DNA of 64,000 nt from Desulfoferula sp040751985 (lineage in GTDB: Bacteria > Desulfobacterota > Desulfarculia > Desulfarculales > Desulfarculaceae): assembly GCA_040751985.1 (NCBI GenBank), contig JBFMFU010000065.1, positions 62,001-126,000 on the forward strand, written 5' to 3'. Shown piece after piece: positions 26,133 through 34,196 of this stretch (the stretch's first letter is position 1; each line of letters opens with the position of its first letter). A program made the translations under genes and the position numbers. The notes beneath the pieces were generated by a model. That model was given only the letters and a program-made list of their open reading frames with translations, searched no databases and was not told the origin of the DNA.

Positions 26133-26798
26133 GTGGAATTGGAAAAGACCCTGCAGGAGCGCTTCTCCTGCCGCCGCTTCCTGGACCGGCCGGTCAGCCT
26201 GGAGCAGGTGCGGGCCATCGCCAGCCTGGCCCAGCGGGTGCCCTCCTGGGGCAACACCCAGCCCTGGAAGCTCTACGCCGTGGCCGGGGACAAGGCCCGC
26301 GCCATACGCGAGAACCTGGTCACCGCCTTGCAGGCCGGCGGGCCCCAGTCCCCGGACATGGCCATGCCCACCTCCTTCGAGGGCGAGCTGATGGACCGCT
26401 ACCGCGACCTGGGCCGGGCCATGTTCAAGGTGCTGGGCATCGGCCGGGACGACCACAACAAGCGGGCGGCGCACTACGCCAACAACTTCGACGGCTTCGG
26501 CGCGCCCTGCCTGCTCTATGTCACCGTGCCCAAGGGCCAGACCAACTACGTGGTGCTAGACGCCGGGGCCTACGTCACCGGCCTGTGCCTGGCCGCCACC
26601 TCCCTGGGCCTGGCCACCTGCGCCCTGGCCGCCCTGGCCCGTTTCCCCGAGGAGGTGCGCAAGGTGGTGCCCATCCCCACCTCGGAGGCCATCCTGGTGG
26701 GCGTGGCCCTGGGATATGCGGACACCGAGGCCCCGGCCTACCGTTTCCGCTCCGAGCGCCTGCCCCTGGAGCAGGTGCTCACCAGCTTTGATTTGTAA
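26133..26798 (+). CDS. Nitroreductase-family flavoprotein
   Basis: This 221-residue protein has the FMN-binding N-terminus ERFSCRRFLDRPVSLEQV and VPSWGNTQPWKLYAV, a central LDAGAYVTGLCLAATSLGLATC (helix packing on FMN), and VPIPTSEAILVGVALGYAD near the end. The family reduces nitro groups, quinones or enones with NAD(P)H. The GTG start follows GAAGGAGGGATAAGCC, three bases after the hydratase stop. Substrate unknown; pairing with a crotonase suggests reduction of an activated acyl intermediate. Confidence 0.85.
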   Translation: MELEKTLQERFSCRRFLDRPVSLEQVRAIASLAQRVPSWGNTQPWKLYAVAGDKARAIRENLVTALQAGGPQSPDMAMPTSFEGELMDRYRDLGRAMFKVLGIGRDDHNKRAAHYANNFDGFGAPCLLYVTVPKGQTNYVVLDAGAYVTGLCLAATSLGLATCALAALARFPEEVRKVVPIPTSEAILVGVALGYADTEAPAYRFRSERLPLEQVLTSFDL

Positions 26799-26902
26799 GA
26801 CCGCGGCTGGAGCCAATATTTGGTTTACACCGCAGTTTCAGTTATATATACTCTGACTGGCGAGGTGCGCGGGGTTGGCGCGCCCGCGTTCTATAATTAA
26901 GG

Positions 26903-29815
26903 ATGACATGCGGGGTTCTGGTGACTAGCCCTGGGTCCGCAGCAGCCACCATGGACGAACTGGCTCGCTTGGCCCGGCAGGTGCTGGCTTTGGCCGGCCC
27001 CTGGCTGGACCGGACGGCCTCCGGCGAGCCCGGCCGGGCGCAGATCAGCGCCGAGGCCGTGCAGGCCCAGGCCCGTCGTCTGCGCGCCGAGCGCCAGAAG
27101 CTGGCCGCCCAGGTGGACCGCTACCAGGACGCCCTGCGTTCGGGCCGCCACCGCCTGACCACCACCGGCGGCCACACCCCCCCGGATCAACGCGACCGCC
27201 TGCGCCGGGCCCTGCGCGCCGCCGCCTTCCAGCTGCGCGCCCAGCAGGACGCCCTGGCCCGCTGCGAACAGGAGCTGGCCGCCGTGGAGCAGGTGGCGGT
27301 GGTCTACGGCCGCCTGCTCACCCTGGCCCGCGCGGCCCTGGCCGGGGCCGGCCCGGCCCCGGAGCCGCCCCTGGTGGAGCCCGCCCTGCAGGAGGCCGGC
27401 CAAGGCCTGGACCAGGGCGAGCGCGTGGGCCAGGGACTGCGCCGCCTCACCGCCCTCTGGGAGCAGATACAGGGCCGGCTGACCCTCAACCGCCGGGAAG
27501 GGGCGGCCCTGCTGGCCCAGGCCGAGCAGGTGAACCAAGAGATTCTCAGCCTGGAGCAGGCCTGCCAGGGCCAGCCATCGCCCACCCGCCAGGCCTGCCT
27601 GGCCGCGGCCCTGGACGAGCTGGCCCCCCGGGCCCGCGCGCTGTTCGAGCGGCTCAACCAGTTGGCTGCGGCCCTGTCCCAGGGCCTGGACCAGGCCCGC
27701 CGCTGCCAGCGCTCCTGGGAAAAGGCGGCCTCGCGCCAGCAGGAGGAGCTGAGCCGGGCCGGCCGCCAGCTGGAGCGCGCCCGCCAGTCCATGCAGACCG
27801 CCCGCGGCCAGGCCAAGCGCCTGCAGACCGCGGCCGCCGCCATCAGCCAGGCCTTGCACGGCCTGGGCTCGGCCGAACTGGACCCGGAGGTGGCCGCGGT
27901 GGCCCTGCAGGCCTGGGAGCTGGAGCTGCCCTGCCTGCGCTACGAGATGGAGCTGACCTCCCTGGGCGAGCGCCTGGAGGCCGCCCAAGCCGCCCCGCCG
28001 CCGCCGCCGCCCCAGCCCAACCCCCAGGACCAGCGCCTGCTGGCCGGGGAGTGGCTGCGCCTGGACCGCCTGCAGCGCTCCCAGGACACGGTGCAGCAGG
28101 TGCTGCACCGCACCCTGGACACCATGCTGGCCGCCAAGCGCACCCGCCAGGAGCAGGAGCTAAAGGCCCACCTGGCCCAGAGGGAGCAGGAGAACAAGCG
28201 GCTCAACGAGGTGCTGGAGCGCAGCCTGGAGCGCCAGCGCGAGCTGCGCCAGCAGAATCAGGACAGCCAGCAGCGCCTCAGCCAGGCCATGGTGCAGCAC
28301 GACCACCAGCAGGCCATGGGCGAACAGCTGCACGCCGAGCTGGCCGCCGCCCGCCGCGAGGTGGAGCGCTGGCAGGGCCTGGCCCGCTCCCTGTCCATGT
28401 CCCTGGCCCTGGCCGGCCGCGCCGCCGGCAAGGACAACCAGGGCCTGCGCAAGCAGATGGACGGGCTGCAGGACCAGGTGGCCCACCTGCAAAAGCAGCT
28501 GCACGGCCTCAGCTCCCTGGTCAGCCTCACCGACAAGGCCCCGGAGCAGTCGCGCCCGGCGGCCCTGCGCCTGATCAACGCCGGCCAGGAGCAGGTGGAG
28601 CAGGCCATCAGCCGCCTGGCCGCGGCCGGCCGCCAGATTCAAAAGCTGGGCCGCAGCCGCCTGACCCAGTGGGCCCTGATCATCGGCCTGACCACCGGCC
28701 TGGTGTTCCTGCCCCCCAGCCATCCCCCCGAGGCCACCCCCCGGGACCTGCGGGTGCAGAACTTCACCGTGGGCCAGCGGGCCCCCCTGCCCGCCCAGCC
28801 GCCGGCCCCCCTGATCCTGGACCCTCTGGCCCAACTGCTGCCCAGCCCCAGCACCCTGCTGCTGGACCCGGCCTGGCGGCGCCTGGCCCAGCGGGCCGGC
28901 CTGGAGCCCGAGAAGCTGACCCTGGCCCCGGGACAGCGCTACAGCCTGCACGGCAGCCTGCCCCCCTCCGGGGCCCGGGAGCTGTCCAGCCTGACCAGCA
29001 GCCTGGCTCTGCGCCATCCTCTGATCCTCAAGGACCTGGTGGAAAACGGCCAGCCCGGCGAGCTGATCACCCTCTTGGCCCTGGGCACCCCGGCCGAGCC
29101 GGGCCAGAGCCTGTTCCTGGACCGGCTCTACCGCGAGTACCGCCGCCTGGGCTACTCCGCCCGGGGCGCCCTCAAGGCGGTGGTCAGCAACGAGCTGGCC
29201 TCCTCGGCCATGCGCGAGGCCTGGCGCCTGCCCCAGCACTACCGCGGCCGGGTCCAGCCCCTGCCGGCGGTGGAGCAGATGAACCTGGCCCAGTTCCTGG
29301 AGCGCATCAGCCCCTTCGTGGCCGACCGCTGCGAGAGCTTCCTGCGCTATCTGGGCCGCCGGGTGCCGGCCAACCTGCCGCAGTACGCCCGCGACCTGGC
29401 CTTCGACATGTACTGCGCGGCCCGGAAGTTCAAGGTGCCGGTCTCCTTCCTGCTGGCCATCGCCCACCAGGAGACCTTCTATGCCAACGTGCTGGGCGAC
29501 CAGAACCGCTCGGCCAGCCCCTTCCAGATCTTCGACCCCACCCTGCCCCTGATCGTGCGCTCCATGCAGGGCGCCGGCTTCGCGGCCCCGCCGCGGCGCA
29601 TACGCCTGCAGCACCACCTGACCATGGCCACCTACATGGCCGCCTTCCATTTGCGCGAGCTGATGCAGGAGTCCTACCTGGGCCCCACCACCCGGCGCCA
29701 GGCGGCGGTGGACATGGACCGGGTGATGCGCCGCTACAACGGCTCCTCGGCCTACGCCGGGCGGGTGGCCTTCCGCCGGGCCGAGCTGGCCAGCTACCTG
29801 AACGGCGGCAGCTAG
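26903..29815 (+). CDS. Large coiled-coil inner-membrane protein with periplasmic lytic transglycosylase domain
   Basis: The protein has 970 residues. Residues ~10-580 are Gln/Glu/Arg/Ala-rich and heptad-like over long stretches (for example ELKAHLAQREQENKRLNEV), with a Pro run near 367. One membrane helix sits at ~588-606 (WALIIGLTTGLVFL). A Pro-rich periplasmic linker and a ~200-residue domain follow. The last ~150 residues are an SLT/lysozyme-fold domain: FLLAIAHQETFYANVLG with probable catalytic Glu857, SASPFQIFDP, and MRRYNGSSAYAGRV. The transglycosylase would cut peptidoglycan under control of a large cytoplasmic coil. A TATAAT at 26892-26897 lies just upstream of the ATG, so the mRNA could be nearly leaderless; the next in-frame ATG is at 26951. 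Confidence 0.75.
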   Translation: MTCGVLVTSPGSAAATMDELARLARQVLALAGPWLDRTASGEPGRAQISAEAVQAQARRLRAERQKLAAQVDRYQDALRSGRHRLTTTGGHTPPDQRDRLRRALRAAAFQLRAQQDALARCEQELAAVEQVAVVYGRLLTLARAALAGAGPAPEPPLVEPALQEAGQGLDQGERVGQGLRRLTALWEQIQGRLTLNRREGAALLAQAEQVNQEILSLEQACQGQPSPTRQACLAAALDELAPRARALFERLNQLAAALSQGLDQARRCQRSWEKAASRQQEELSRAGRQLERARQSMQTARGQAKRLQTAAAAISQALHGLGSAELDPEVAAVALQAWELELPCLRYEMELTSLGERLEAAQAAPPPPPPQPNPQDQRLLAGEWLRLDRLQRSQDTVQQVLHRTLDTMLAAKRTRQEQELKAHLAQREQENKRLNEVLERSLERQRELRQQNQDSQQRLSQAMVQHDHQQAMGEQLHAELAAARREVERWQGLARSLSMSLALAGRAAGKDNQGLRKQMDGLQDQVAHLQKQLHGLSSLVSLTDKAPEQSRPAALRLINAGQEQVEQAISRLAAAGRQIQKLGRSRLTQWALIIGLTTGLVFLPPSHPPEATPRDLRVQNFTVGQRAPLPAQPPAPLILDPLAQLLPSPSTLLLDPAWRRLAQRAGLEPEKLTLAPGQRYSLHGSLPPSGARELSSLTSSLALRHPLILKDLVENGQPGELITLLALGTPAEPGQSLFLDRLYREYRRLGYSARGALKAVVSNELASSAMREAWRLPQHYRGRVQPLPAVEQMNLAQFLERISPFVADRCESFLRYLGRRVPANLPQYARDLAFDMYCAARKFKVPVSFLLAIAHQETFYANVLGDQNRSASPFQIFDPTLPLIVRSMQGAGFAAPPRRIRLQHHLTMATYMAAFHLRELMQESYLGPTTRRQAAVDMDRVMRRYNGSSAYAGRVAFRRAELASYLNGGS

Positions 29816-29859
29816 CCCGCCTTTAGGCACAGTCTCCAGAAGAAATTCGGTGGGGGATG

Positions 29860-29888
29860 AGGCGCGCGATGCGCCTGAGGGGATTTTT
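29860..29888 (+). terminator. Terminator after the transglycosylase gene
   Basis: AGGCGC/GCGCCT (29860-29865 and 29871-29876) with a five-base loop, then a TTTTT tract at 29884-29888 seven bases later. It lies between convergent genes. Confidence 0.4.
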
Positions 29889-29895
29889 GCAGGCC

Positions 29896-30333
29896 CTACA
29901 GCGGCCGCAGGGCCAGCCAGCGGCCCGGCCGCCAGAGCAGCCACAGGGCGGGCAGGAGCATCAAGAAGTCGCGCAGGGCGGCCTCGAAGCCGGCCGGGTG
30001 GGAGCCGCCGCCGGGAAGGCAGCCGCAGTCGAAGCCCGCGCCGGTGAAGCCGGCCCAGAGCATCAGCAGGGTGAACAGGGCCAGCAGGCCCCCGGCCCAG
30101 GCCGCCGCCGCCCGCACCCACACCCCGCTGACCAGTAGCAGGCCGATCATGAGCTCCAGCCAGGCCAGGGCCACGCTGGCCGCGTTCACCGACCACAGGG
30201 GCAGGATGTCGTAGACGGCCATGGCGCCGGCGAACTCGGCCGGCTGCCAGACCTTGTCGTGGGCGGCCCACAGGTACAGGGCGGCCAGGAACAGCCGGCA
30301 GGCCAGCGACAGCGCCTCGCTCCAGGGCCTCAT
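29896..30333 (-). CDS. MauE/DoxX-like four-helix membrane protein
   Basis: A 145-residue protein with four membrane helices (LACRLFLAALYLWAAHDKVW, VALAWLELMIGLLLVSGVWV, LLALFTLLMLWAGFTG, FLMLLPALWLLWRP). A DCGCLPGG motif between helices three and four is the Cys pair typical of MauE-like proteins, thought to pass reducing equivalents across the membrane for periplasmic disulfide work. The ATG overlaps the stop of the rhodanese-like gene (ATGA), so the two proteins are made together. No methylamine dehydrogenase genes are nearby, so a methylamine role is not supported. Confidence 0.75.
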   Translation of the reverse strand: MRPWSEALSLACRLFLAALYLWAAHDKVWQPAEFAGAMAVYDILPLWSVNAASVALAWLELMIGLLLVSGVWVRAAAAWAGGLLALFTLLMLWAGFTGAGFDCGCLPGGGSHPAGFEAALRDFLMLLPALWLLWRPGRWLALRPL

Positions 30334-30815
30334 GAGCCGCTCCGGCGGCGCGGGGTGGAGACGGGCAGCCCGGCCGCCTGCCAGGCTGCGAAGTCCTCTT
30401 GCAGCACGTACACCCGGCTCAGGCCCTGCCCGCGCAAAAACTGGCCGATCTGCGCGGCCGGAAAGCGGCTGCGGCTGCGGCCGTAGACCACCACCAGCGG
30501 GGCCTTGGCCAGGGTGTCCTTGAGCAGGGGGTAGATGAGCTTCAGCTCGCTGGGGTAGAGGCTCAGCGCCCCGCGCACCCGGGCCGTCTTGTACTGGCTG
30601 GGGTCGCGGGCATCCACGAATAGGGCCCCCTGGCGGTGCAGGGCCGCGGCCTGCGGCAGCCCCGCCGGCTGCCACAGGGGCCGGCTGACCCAGGGCGGCA
30701 GCCAGCCGACGCCCTGGGGCATGACCAGGTTGAAGGCCAGGCCCAGGGCCAGCGCCGCGGCCAGGATCAGGCCGCAGGCTGCGGCCAAAGAAGGAGTTTT
30801 GCGCGGGACGGGCAT
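30330..30815 (-). CDS. Membrane-anchored rhodanese-like protein lacking the active-site Cys
   Basis: This 161-residue protein has an N-terminal membrane anchor (residues ~10-30) and a rhodanese fold (GALFVDARDPSQYKTARVRGA, then DFAAWQAAGLPV). The catalytic loop, normally YCxxGxRS, reads VVVYGRSRSR, with Gly in place of Cys, so sulfur transfer by a persulfide on this residue is not possible. I believe this is a recurring feature of rhodanese-like partners of MauE/DoxX proteins. Start at 30815 because GGAGGAGGAGGCCT precedes it; an upstream start adds Arg-rich residues. The next gene overlaps by four bases. Confidence 0.75.
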   Translation of the reverse strand: MPVPRKTPSLAAACGLILAAALALGLAFNLVMPQGVGWLPPWVSRPLWQPAGLPQAAALHRQGALFVDARDPSQYKTARVRGALSLYPSELKLIYPLLKDTLAKAPLVVVYGRSRSRFPAAQIGQFLRGQGLSRVYVLQEDFAAWQAAGLPVSTPRRRSGS

Positions 30816-30977
30816 AGGCCTCCTCCTCCGCCGCGCGCGGCGGAGCGGCTTCAGTCTAGCTCTGACCGCCGGCCCTGGCAAGGCCGCCCTAGTATATTGT
30901 GCACTACTGTTTGTGGTGGTATCCTAGTTGGGTCCAACCAACTCAAATAGGTCATCTTGTCGAGCGAGGTGCGTGGC

Positions 30978-31607
30978 GTGAAGCGTACTCTGGCGTTGCT
31001 GGTATTCCTGGTCCTGGCCCTCTCTTTCCTCGGTTCCTGCAGCGGCGGCGGCGGCGGCAGCTCGGGCAGCACCCTCAAGAAGGAAGACCTGATCATCATG
31101 TTGGGCAACTCCATCACCGCGCGCGGCAACTGGGGCGCCCTGCTGCCCAACAACACAGTGCTCAACATGGGCGTGGGCGGCGACCGCACCAGCGGCATGC
31201 TCTCGCGCCTGTCCTCGGCCCTGGCCCGCAACCCCAAGGTCATCTGCGTCATGGGCGGCATCAACGACCTCATCGCCCACGCCTCTGTAAACTCGGTCTA
31301 CAGCAACCTGGAGCAGATAGTGCTGCGGGCCAAGGCCGCGGGGGTGTTTGTGATCCTCCAGGGGACCCTGATGACCGGCAACCTCTATCCCAACGCCGGC
31401 ACCCTAAACCCCGCCATCCGCGACCAGCTCAACCCCATGCTCAGCGCCCTGGCCGGCCGGGAGAGCAACGTGCGCTACCTGGACATGAACCGCTTCCTGG
31501 GCAACGGGGCCGAGACCAAGGATGAATACCTGACCGCGGACCACCTGCACATCAACGACGCGGCCTACGGCGTCTGGGCCACCGAGCTGCAGAAGGTCCT
31601 GCCCTAG
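30978..31607 (+). CDS. SGNH/GDSL-type hydrolase lipoprotein
   Basis: A 209-residue protein from the GTG at 30978. The signal peptide ends in a lipobox (SFLGSC), followed by a Gly/Ser linker. SGNH blocks are present: MLGNSITARG (block I, with GNS in place of GDS), GVGGDR (Gly block), MGGIND (Asn block) and TADHLHIND (Asp/His block). It should be a lipid-anchored esterase, acetyl-xylan-like or phospholipid-like. An upstream TTG at 30957 is possible but would put extra polar residues before the signal peptide. Confidence 0.8.
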   Translation: MKRTLALLVFLVLALSFLGSCSGGGGGSSGSTLKKEDLIIMLGNSITARGNWGALLPNNTVLNMGVGGDRTSGMLSRLSSALARNPKVICVMGGINDLIAHASVNSVYSNLEQIVLRAKAAGVFVILQGTLMTGNLYPNAGTLNPAIRDQLNPMLSALAGRESNVRYLDMNRFLGNGAETKDEYLTADHLHINDAAYGVWATELQKVLP

Positions 31608-31635
31608 TTTTTCGGGAAAACTTAGCGCCTTGCCT

Positions 31636-31659
31636 GGGGACGGCCTGCGGGCCGTCCCC
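31636..31659. terminator. Convergent hairpin between SGNH and PcnB genes
   Basis: GGGGACGGCC (31636-31645) and GGCCGTCCCC (31650-31659) form a perfect ten-base-pair stem with a TGCG loop. Outer bases AGCGC and GCGCT extend the pairing. It lies between two convergent genes and can serve both; T tracts are poor. Confidence 0.55.
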
Positions 31660-31663
31660 GCGC

Positions 31664-32950
31664 TTAGGCCTGCGTCGCCGGGCGGCGGCGGCGCGGCCGG
31701 CGGCGCCGGCGGCGGCGCTTCTTGCCGGGCCGGGGGCCGGCGCCGTCCAGGCGGTTCAGGTCGTGGCCCAACAGCTCCGCCAGGGCGCAGGCCTCGGCGA
31801 AGTAGCCCTTGTCGCGCACCTTCTTGGGCAGGCGCTGGTCGGGCAGCGGCTCGCGCACGAATCCCATCAGGCCGCCGATCTGGCAGGCCCGCTCCACCAC
31901 CCGCTTGGGAAAGGCCACCGGCTGGGCCAGCTCGGGCAGGGCCCGGCGCACGAACAGGGACCAATACACCCGCCCGGCCCGGCCCGGCGGGAACTCTTCC
32001 TGCTGGGCCCGGTTCTCCAGGGCCGGCCAGAGCAGGGCGGCCAGGATCACCGGCTCGCTGGGGTCCTGGCCCGCGGCCAGGGCCCGGTCCAGCTTGGCCA
32101 ATAGATCAGCGGCCGCGGCCCGCTCGGGGCTAGCCGGCGGGCCGTAGACGGGCTCCAGGGAGGGCAGCAGGCTGTAGAGTACCCGGGTGTCGTGGGCCAG
32201 CTCCAGCCAGGAGGCCGCGGCCCCGCCCCTGAGGTCGCGCATCAGCTCGTCGCGCACCCGGCTGGGCGGGCACAGGGCCAGATCCTGGGCGTGAGCCTCC
32301 ACGGCCAGGCGGGTCTCGGGAGTGAGGGTGAAGCCGGTGCGGGCGGCGTGGCGCACCGCCCGGAGCACCCGCACCGGGTCGCGGTGGAAGCGCACCTGGG
32401 GGTCGCCCACCGCCCGGATCAGGCCGGCGCGCAGGTCCTCCAGCCCGCCCACGTAGTCCACCACCGAAAAGTCGGCGATGTTGTAGAACAGGGCATTGAT
32501 GGTTAGGTCGCGGCGCAGGGCGTCCTGGGCCGGGGTGCCGTAGGTGTTGTTGGCCCCCAGCACCTCATCGCCGTCGGTCTCCTCGGCCGTCCGGCGGAAG
32601 GTGCTCACCTCGATGATCTTGCCGCCCCGGAAGAACACCTGCACCAGGCGGAAGCGCCGGCCGATGACGCGACTGTTGCCGAACAGCCGGCGTATCTGGC
32701 CGGGCGGGGCGTCGGTGCCCACGTCGAAGTCCTTGGGCCGCCGCCCCAAGAGTAGGTCGCGCACCCCGCCGCCCACCAGGTAGGCCAGGTAGCCGTGGTT
32801 GTGCAGGCGGTAGAGGACCTTCAGGGCCTCGGGGTCCACTTGGTCGCGGCTGATGTTGTGCTCGGCCCTGGGGATGATGCAGGCCTGAGGGCTGTCGTCT
32901 ATTAGAGCTGGTGTAGTCTCGGCTTGGCTCACGGGTGCTTCCGGCAGCAT
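31664..32950 (-). CDS. pcnB: Poly(A) polymerase I-type nucleotidyltransferase
   Basis: The protein has 428 residues. The head domain has YLVGGGVRDLLLG and KDFDVGTDA (metal Asp pair), then VIGRRFRLVQVFF, which matches the pattern used to tell bacterial poly(A) polymerases from CCA-adding enzymes. RRDLTINALFYNIAD and DPVRVLRAVRHAART follow. The C-terminus is a basic run of Arg/Lys (about 17 residues), typical of PcnB and likely RNA-binding. It adds 3' poly(A) tails that promote RNA decay. The ATG at 32950 has no good Shine-Dalgarno; a GTG at 32932 is an alternative. Confidence 0.85.
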   Translation of the reverse strand: MLPEAPVSQAETTPALIDDSPQACIIPRAEHNISRDQVDPEALKVLYRLHNHGYLAYLVGGGVRDLLLGRRPKDFDVGTDAPPGQIRRLFGNSRVIGRRFRLVQVFFRGGKIIEVSTFRRTAEETDGDEVLGANNTYGTPAQDALRRDLTINALFYNIADFSVVDYVGGLEDLRAGLIRAVGDPQVRFHRDPVRVLRAVRHAARTGFTLTPETRLAVEAHAQDLALCPPSRVRDELMRDLRGGAAASWLELAHDTRVLYSLLPSLEPVYGPPASPERAAAADLLAKLDRALAAGQDPSEPVILAALLWPALENRAQQEEFPPGRAGRVYWSLFVRRALPELAQPVAFPKRVVERACQIGGLMGFVREPLPDQRLPKKVRDKGYFAEACALAELLGHDLNRLDGAGPRPGKKRRRRRRRPRRRRPATQA

Positions 32951-33000
32951 ATTGGGCTATTATCATATAGCAAACCACCCGCTAAAAAAAAGGGCCTGTA

Positions 33001-33843
33001 TTGGCGATGACCGATAGAAATTTGACCCCGGCCGCCATGGACAATTACCTGCAAACCGCCCGTCTGGCGGCCCAGGCCGGGGCCCAGGTGCTGCGGGCCC
33101 GCTGGGGCGGCCGCCTGCAGGTGGAGCCCAAGCAGCGCTTCGACTTCGTCACCGACGCGGACCTGGCCAGCCAGGAGGCGGTGCTGGCCGTGATCCGGGC
33201 CCGCCATCCGGGGCATGAAGTGCTGGCCGAGGAGACCCCGGCCGACCAGGCCCGCCTGGCCTCTGAGCAGGGGCCGCTGTGGGTGGTGGACCCCCTGGAC
33301 GGCACCACCAACTACATCCACGGCGTCCCCCACGTGGCCGTGAGCGTGGCCCTGGTGCAACAGGGCCGGCCCCAGGCCGGGGTGGTGCTGGACGTGATGC
33401 ACGAGGAGGAGTTCAGCGCCGTCCGGGGCCAGGGGGCCTGGCTGGCCGGTCGGCCTCTGCACGTGGCCGAGAGCCAGGGCCTGGAGCGGGCCCTGTTGAT
33501 GACCGGCTTCCCGTTCCGGCGCAAAGACCTGCTGGACCCCTATCTGGCTCTTTTCAGAGACATTTTCGAGCAGACCGCCGGTGTGCGCCGGGCAGGGTCG
33601 GCGGCCCTGGACCTGGCCTACGTGGCCGCCGGCCGGGGCCAGGGCTTCTGGGAGCTGGGCCTGTCGCCCTGGGACGTGGCCGCGGGCATCCTCTTGGTGG
33701 AGGAGGCCGGGGGCGTGGTCAGCGACTTCGCCGGCGGCGACGGCGCCCTGTGGGGCGGGGACGTGGTGGCCGCCGCGCCGGGGCTGCACCCCTGGCTGCA
33801 GAGGGCCTGCGCCCGGCGCTTTCCGGCCGGCTCCCGGAGTTAG
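33001..33843 (+). CDS. Inositol-phosphate phosphatase family protein
   Basis: This 280-residue protein has the three metal-site segments of the FIG superfamily: DFVTDADLASQEAV, LAEETPADQ (EE pair) with VVDPLDGTTNYIHG, and SPWDVAAGILLVEEAGG. It dephosphorylates inositol monophosphate or a similar small phosphate ester, with Mg. The TTG at 33001 has AGGG six bases upstream; the ATG at 33007 is an alternative. It is divergent from pcnB with 50 bases between them, so the promoters overlap in that AT-rich gap. Confidence 0.85.
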   Translation: MAMTDRNLTPAAMDNYLQTARLAAQAGAQVLRARWGGRLQVEPKQRFDFVTDADLASQEAVLAVIRARHPGHEVLAEETPADQARLASEQGPLWVVDPLDGTTNYIHGVPHVAVSVALVQQGRPQAGVVLDVMHEEEFSAVRGQGAWLAGRPLHVAESQGLERALLMTGFPFRRKDLLDPYLALFRDIFEQTAGVRRAGSAALDLAYVAAGRGQGFWELGLSPWDVAAGILLVEEAGGVVSDFAGGDGALWGGDVVAAAPGLHPWLQRACARRFPAGSRS

Positions 33844-33904
33844 GTGGTCAGATTTTGCGGTGTTTGCCAGCAGAGGCCCCGCCGGCCCGGCCGGGGGTGG
33901 GCTG

Positions 33905-34120
33905 CTAGCTGCCGCCCCAGATGTCTTCCCATCCCGGCGCGCAGAGGTCCAGCTCCTCAATCTTGGTGTCCTTGCGGCTCTTCTGGTAGATGCACAGCTC
34001 GCAGGTGAAGTTGGGCCACATGTTGGCCGCCGCGATGTCCAGGCAGAAGACGTAGTGCGGGCATTCGAAGTTGCGCGCTCCGGGATGATTGCGAGGGTTG
34101 GCGTCGTCTGGCAGGTACAA
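33905..34120 (-). CDS. Small Cys-rich protein of unknown function
   Basis: A 71-residue protein with four Cys in the pattern CPHYVFCLD...CELC, plus a fifth Cys near the end (DLCAPGW), which suggests a small metal-binding fold. I chose the TTG at 34120 since GGGGAGG lies five bases upstream; a TTG at 34156 lacks such a site. It is convergent with the phosphatase gene and divergent from dinB. I recall short Cys-containing proteins with CPHY in other deltaproteobacteria, but know no function. Confidence 0.55.
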   Translation of the reverse strand: MYLPDDANPRNHPGARNFECPHYVFCLDIAAANMWPNFTCELCIYQKSRKDTKIEELDLCAPGWEDIWGGS

Positions 34121-34196
34121 ACCGTCCTCCCCGACCGGTTGCTGTCCGGTTCGCAATACGGGGGGACGCTAACACGTTTTCAGTCGTGACGCAAGC

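Noticed and set aside
29896..30333. Methylamine utilisation role for the MauE-like gene
   Set aside because: No other mau genes are present; the linked gene is a rhodanese-like protein.
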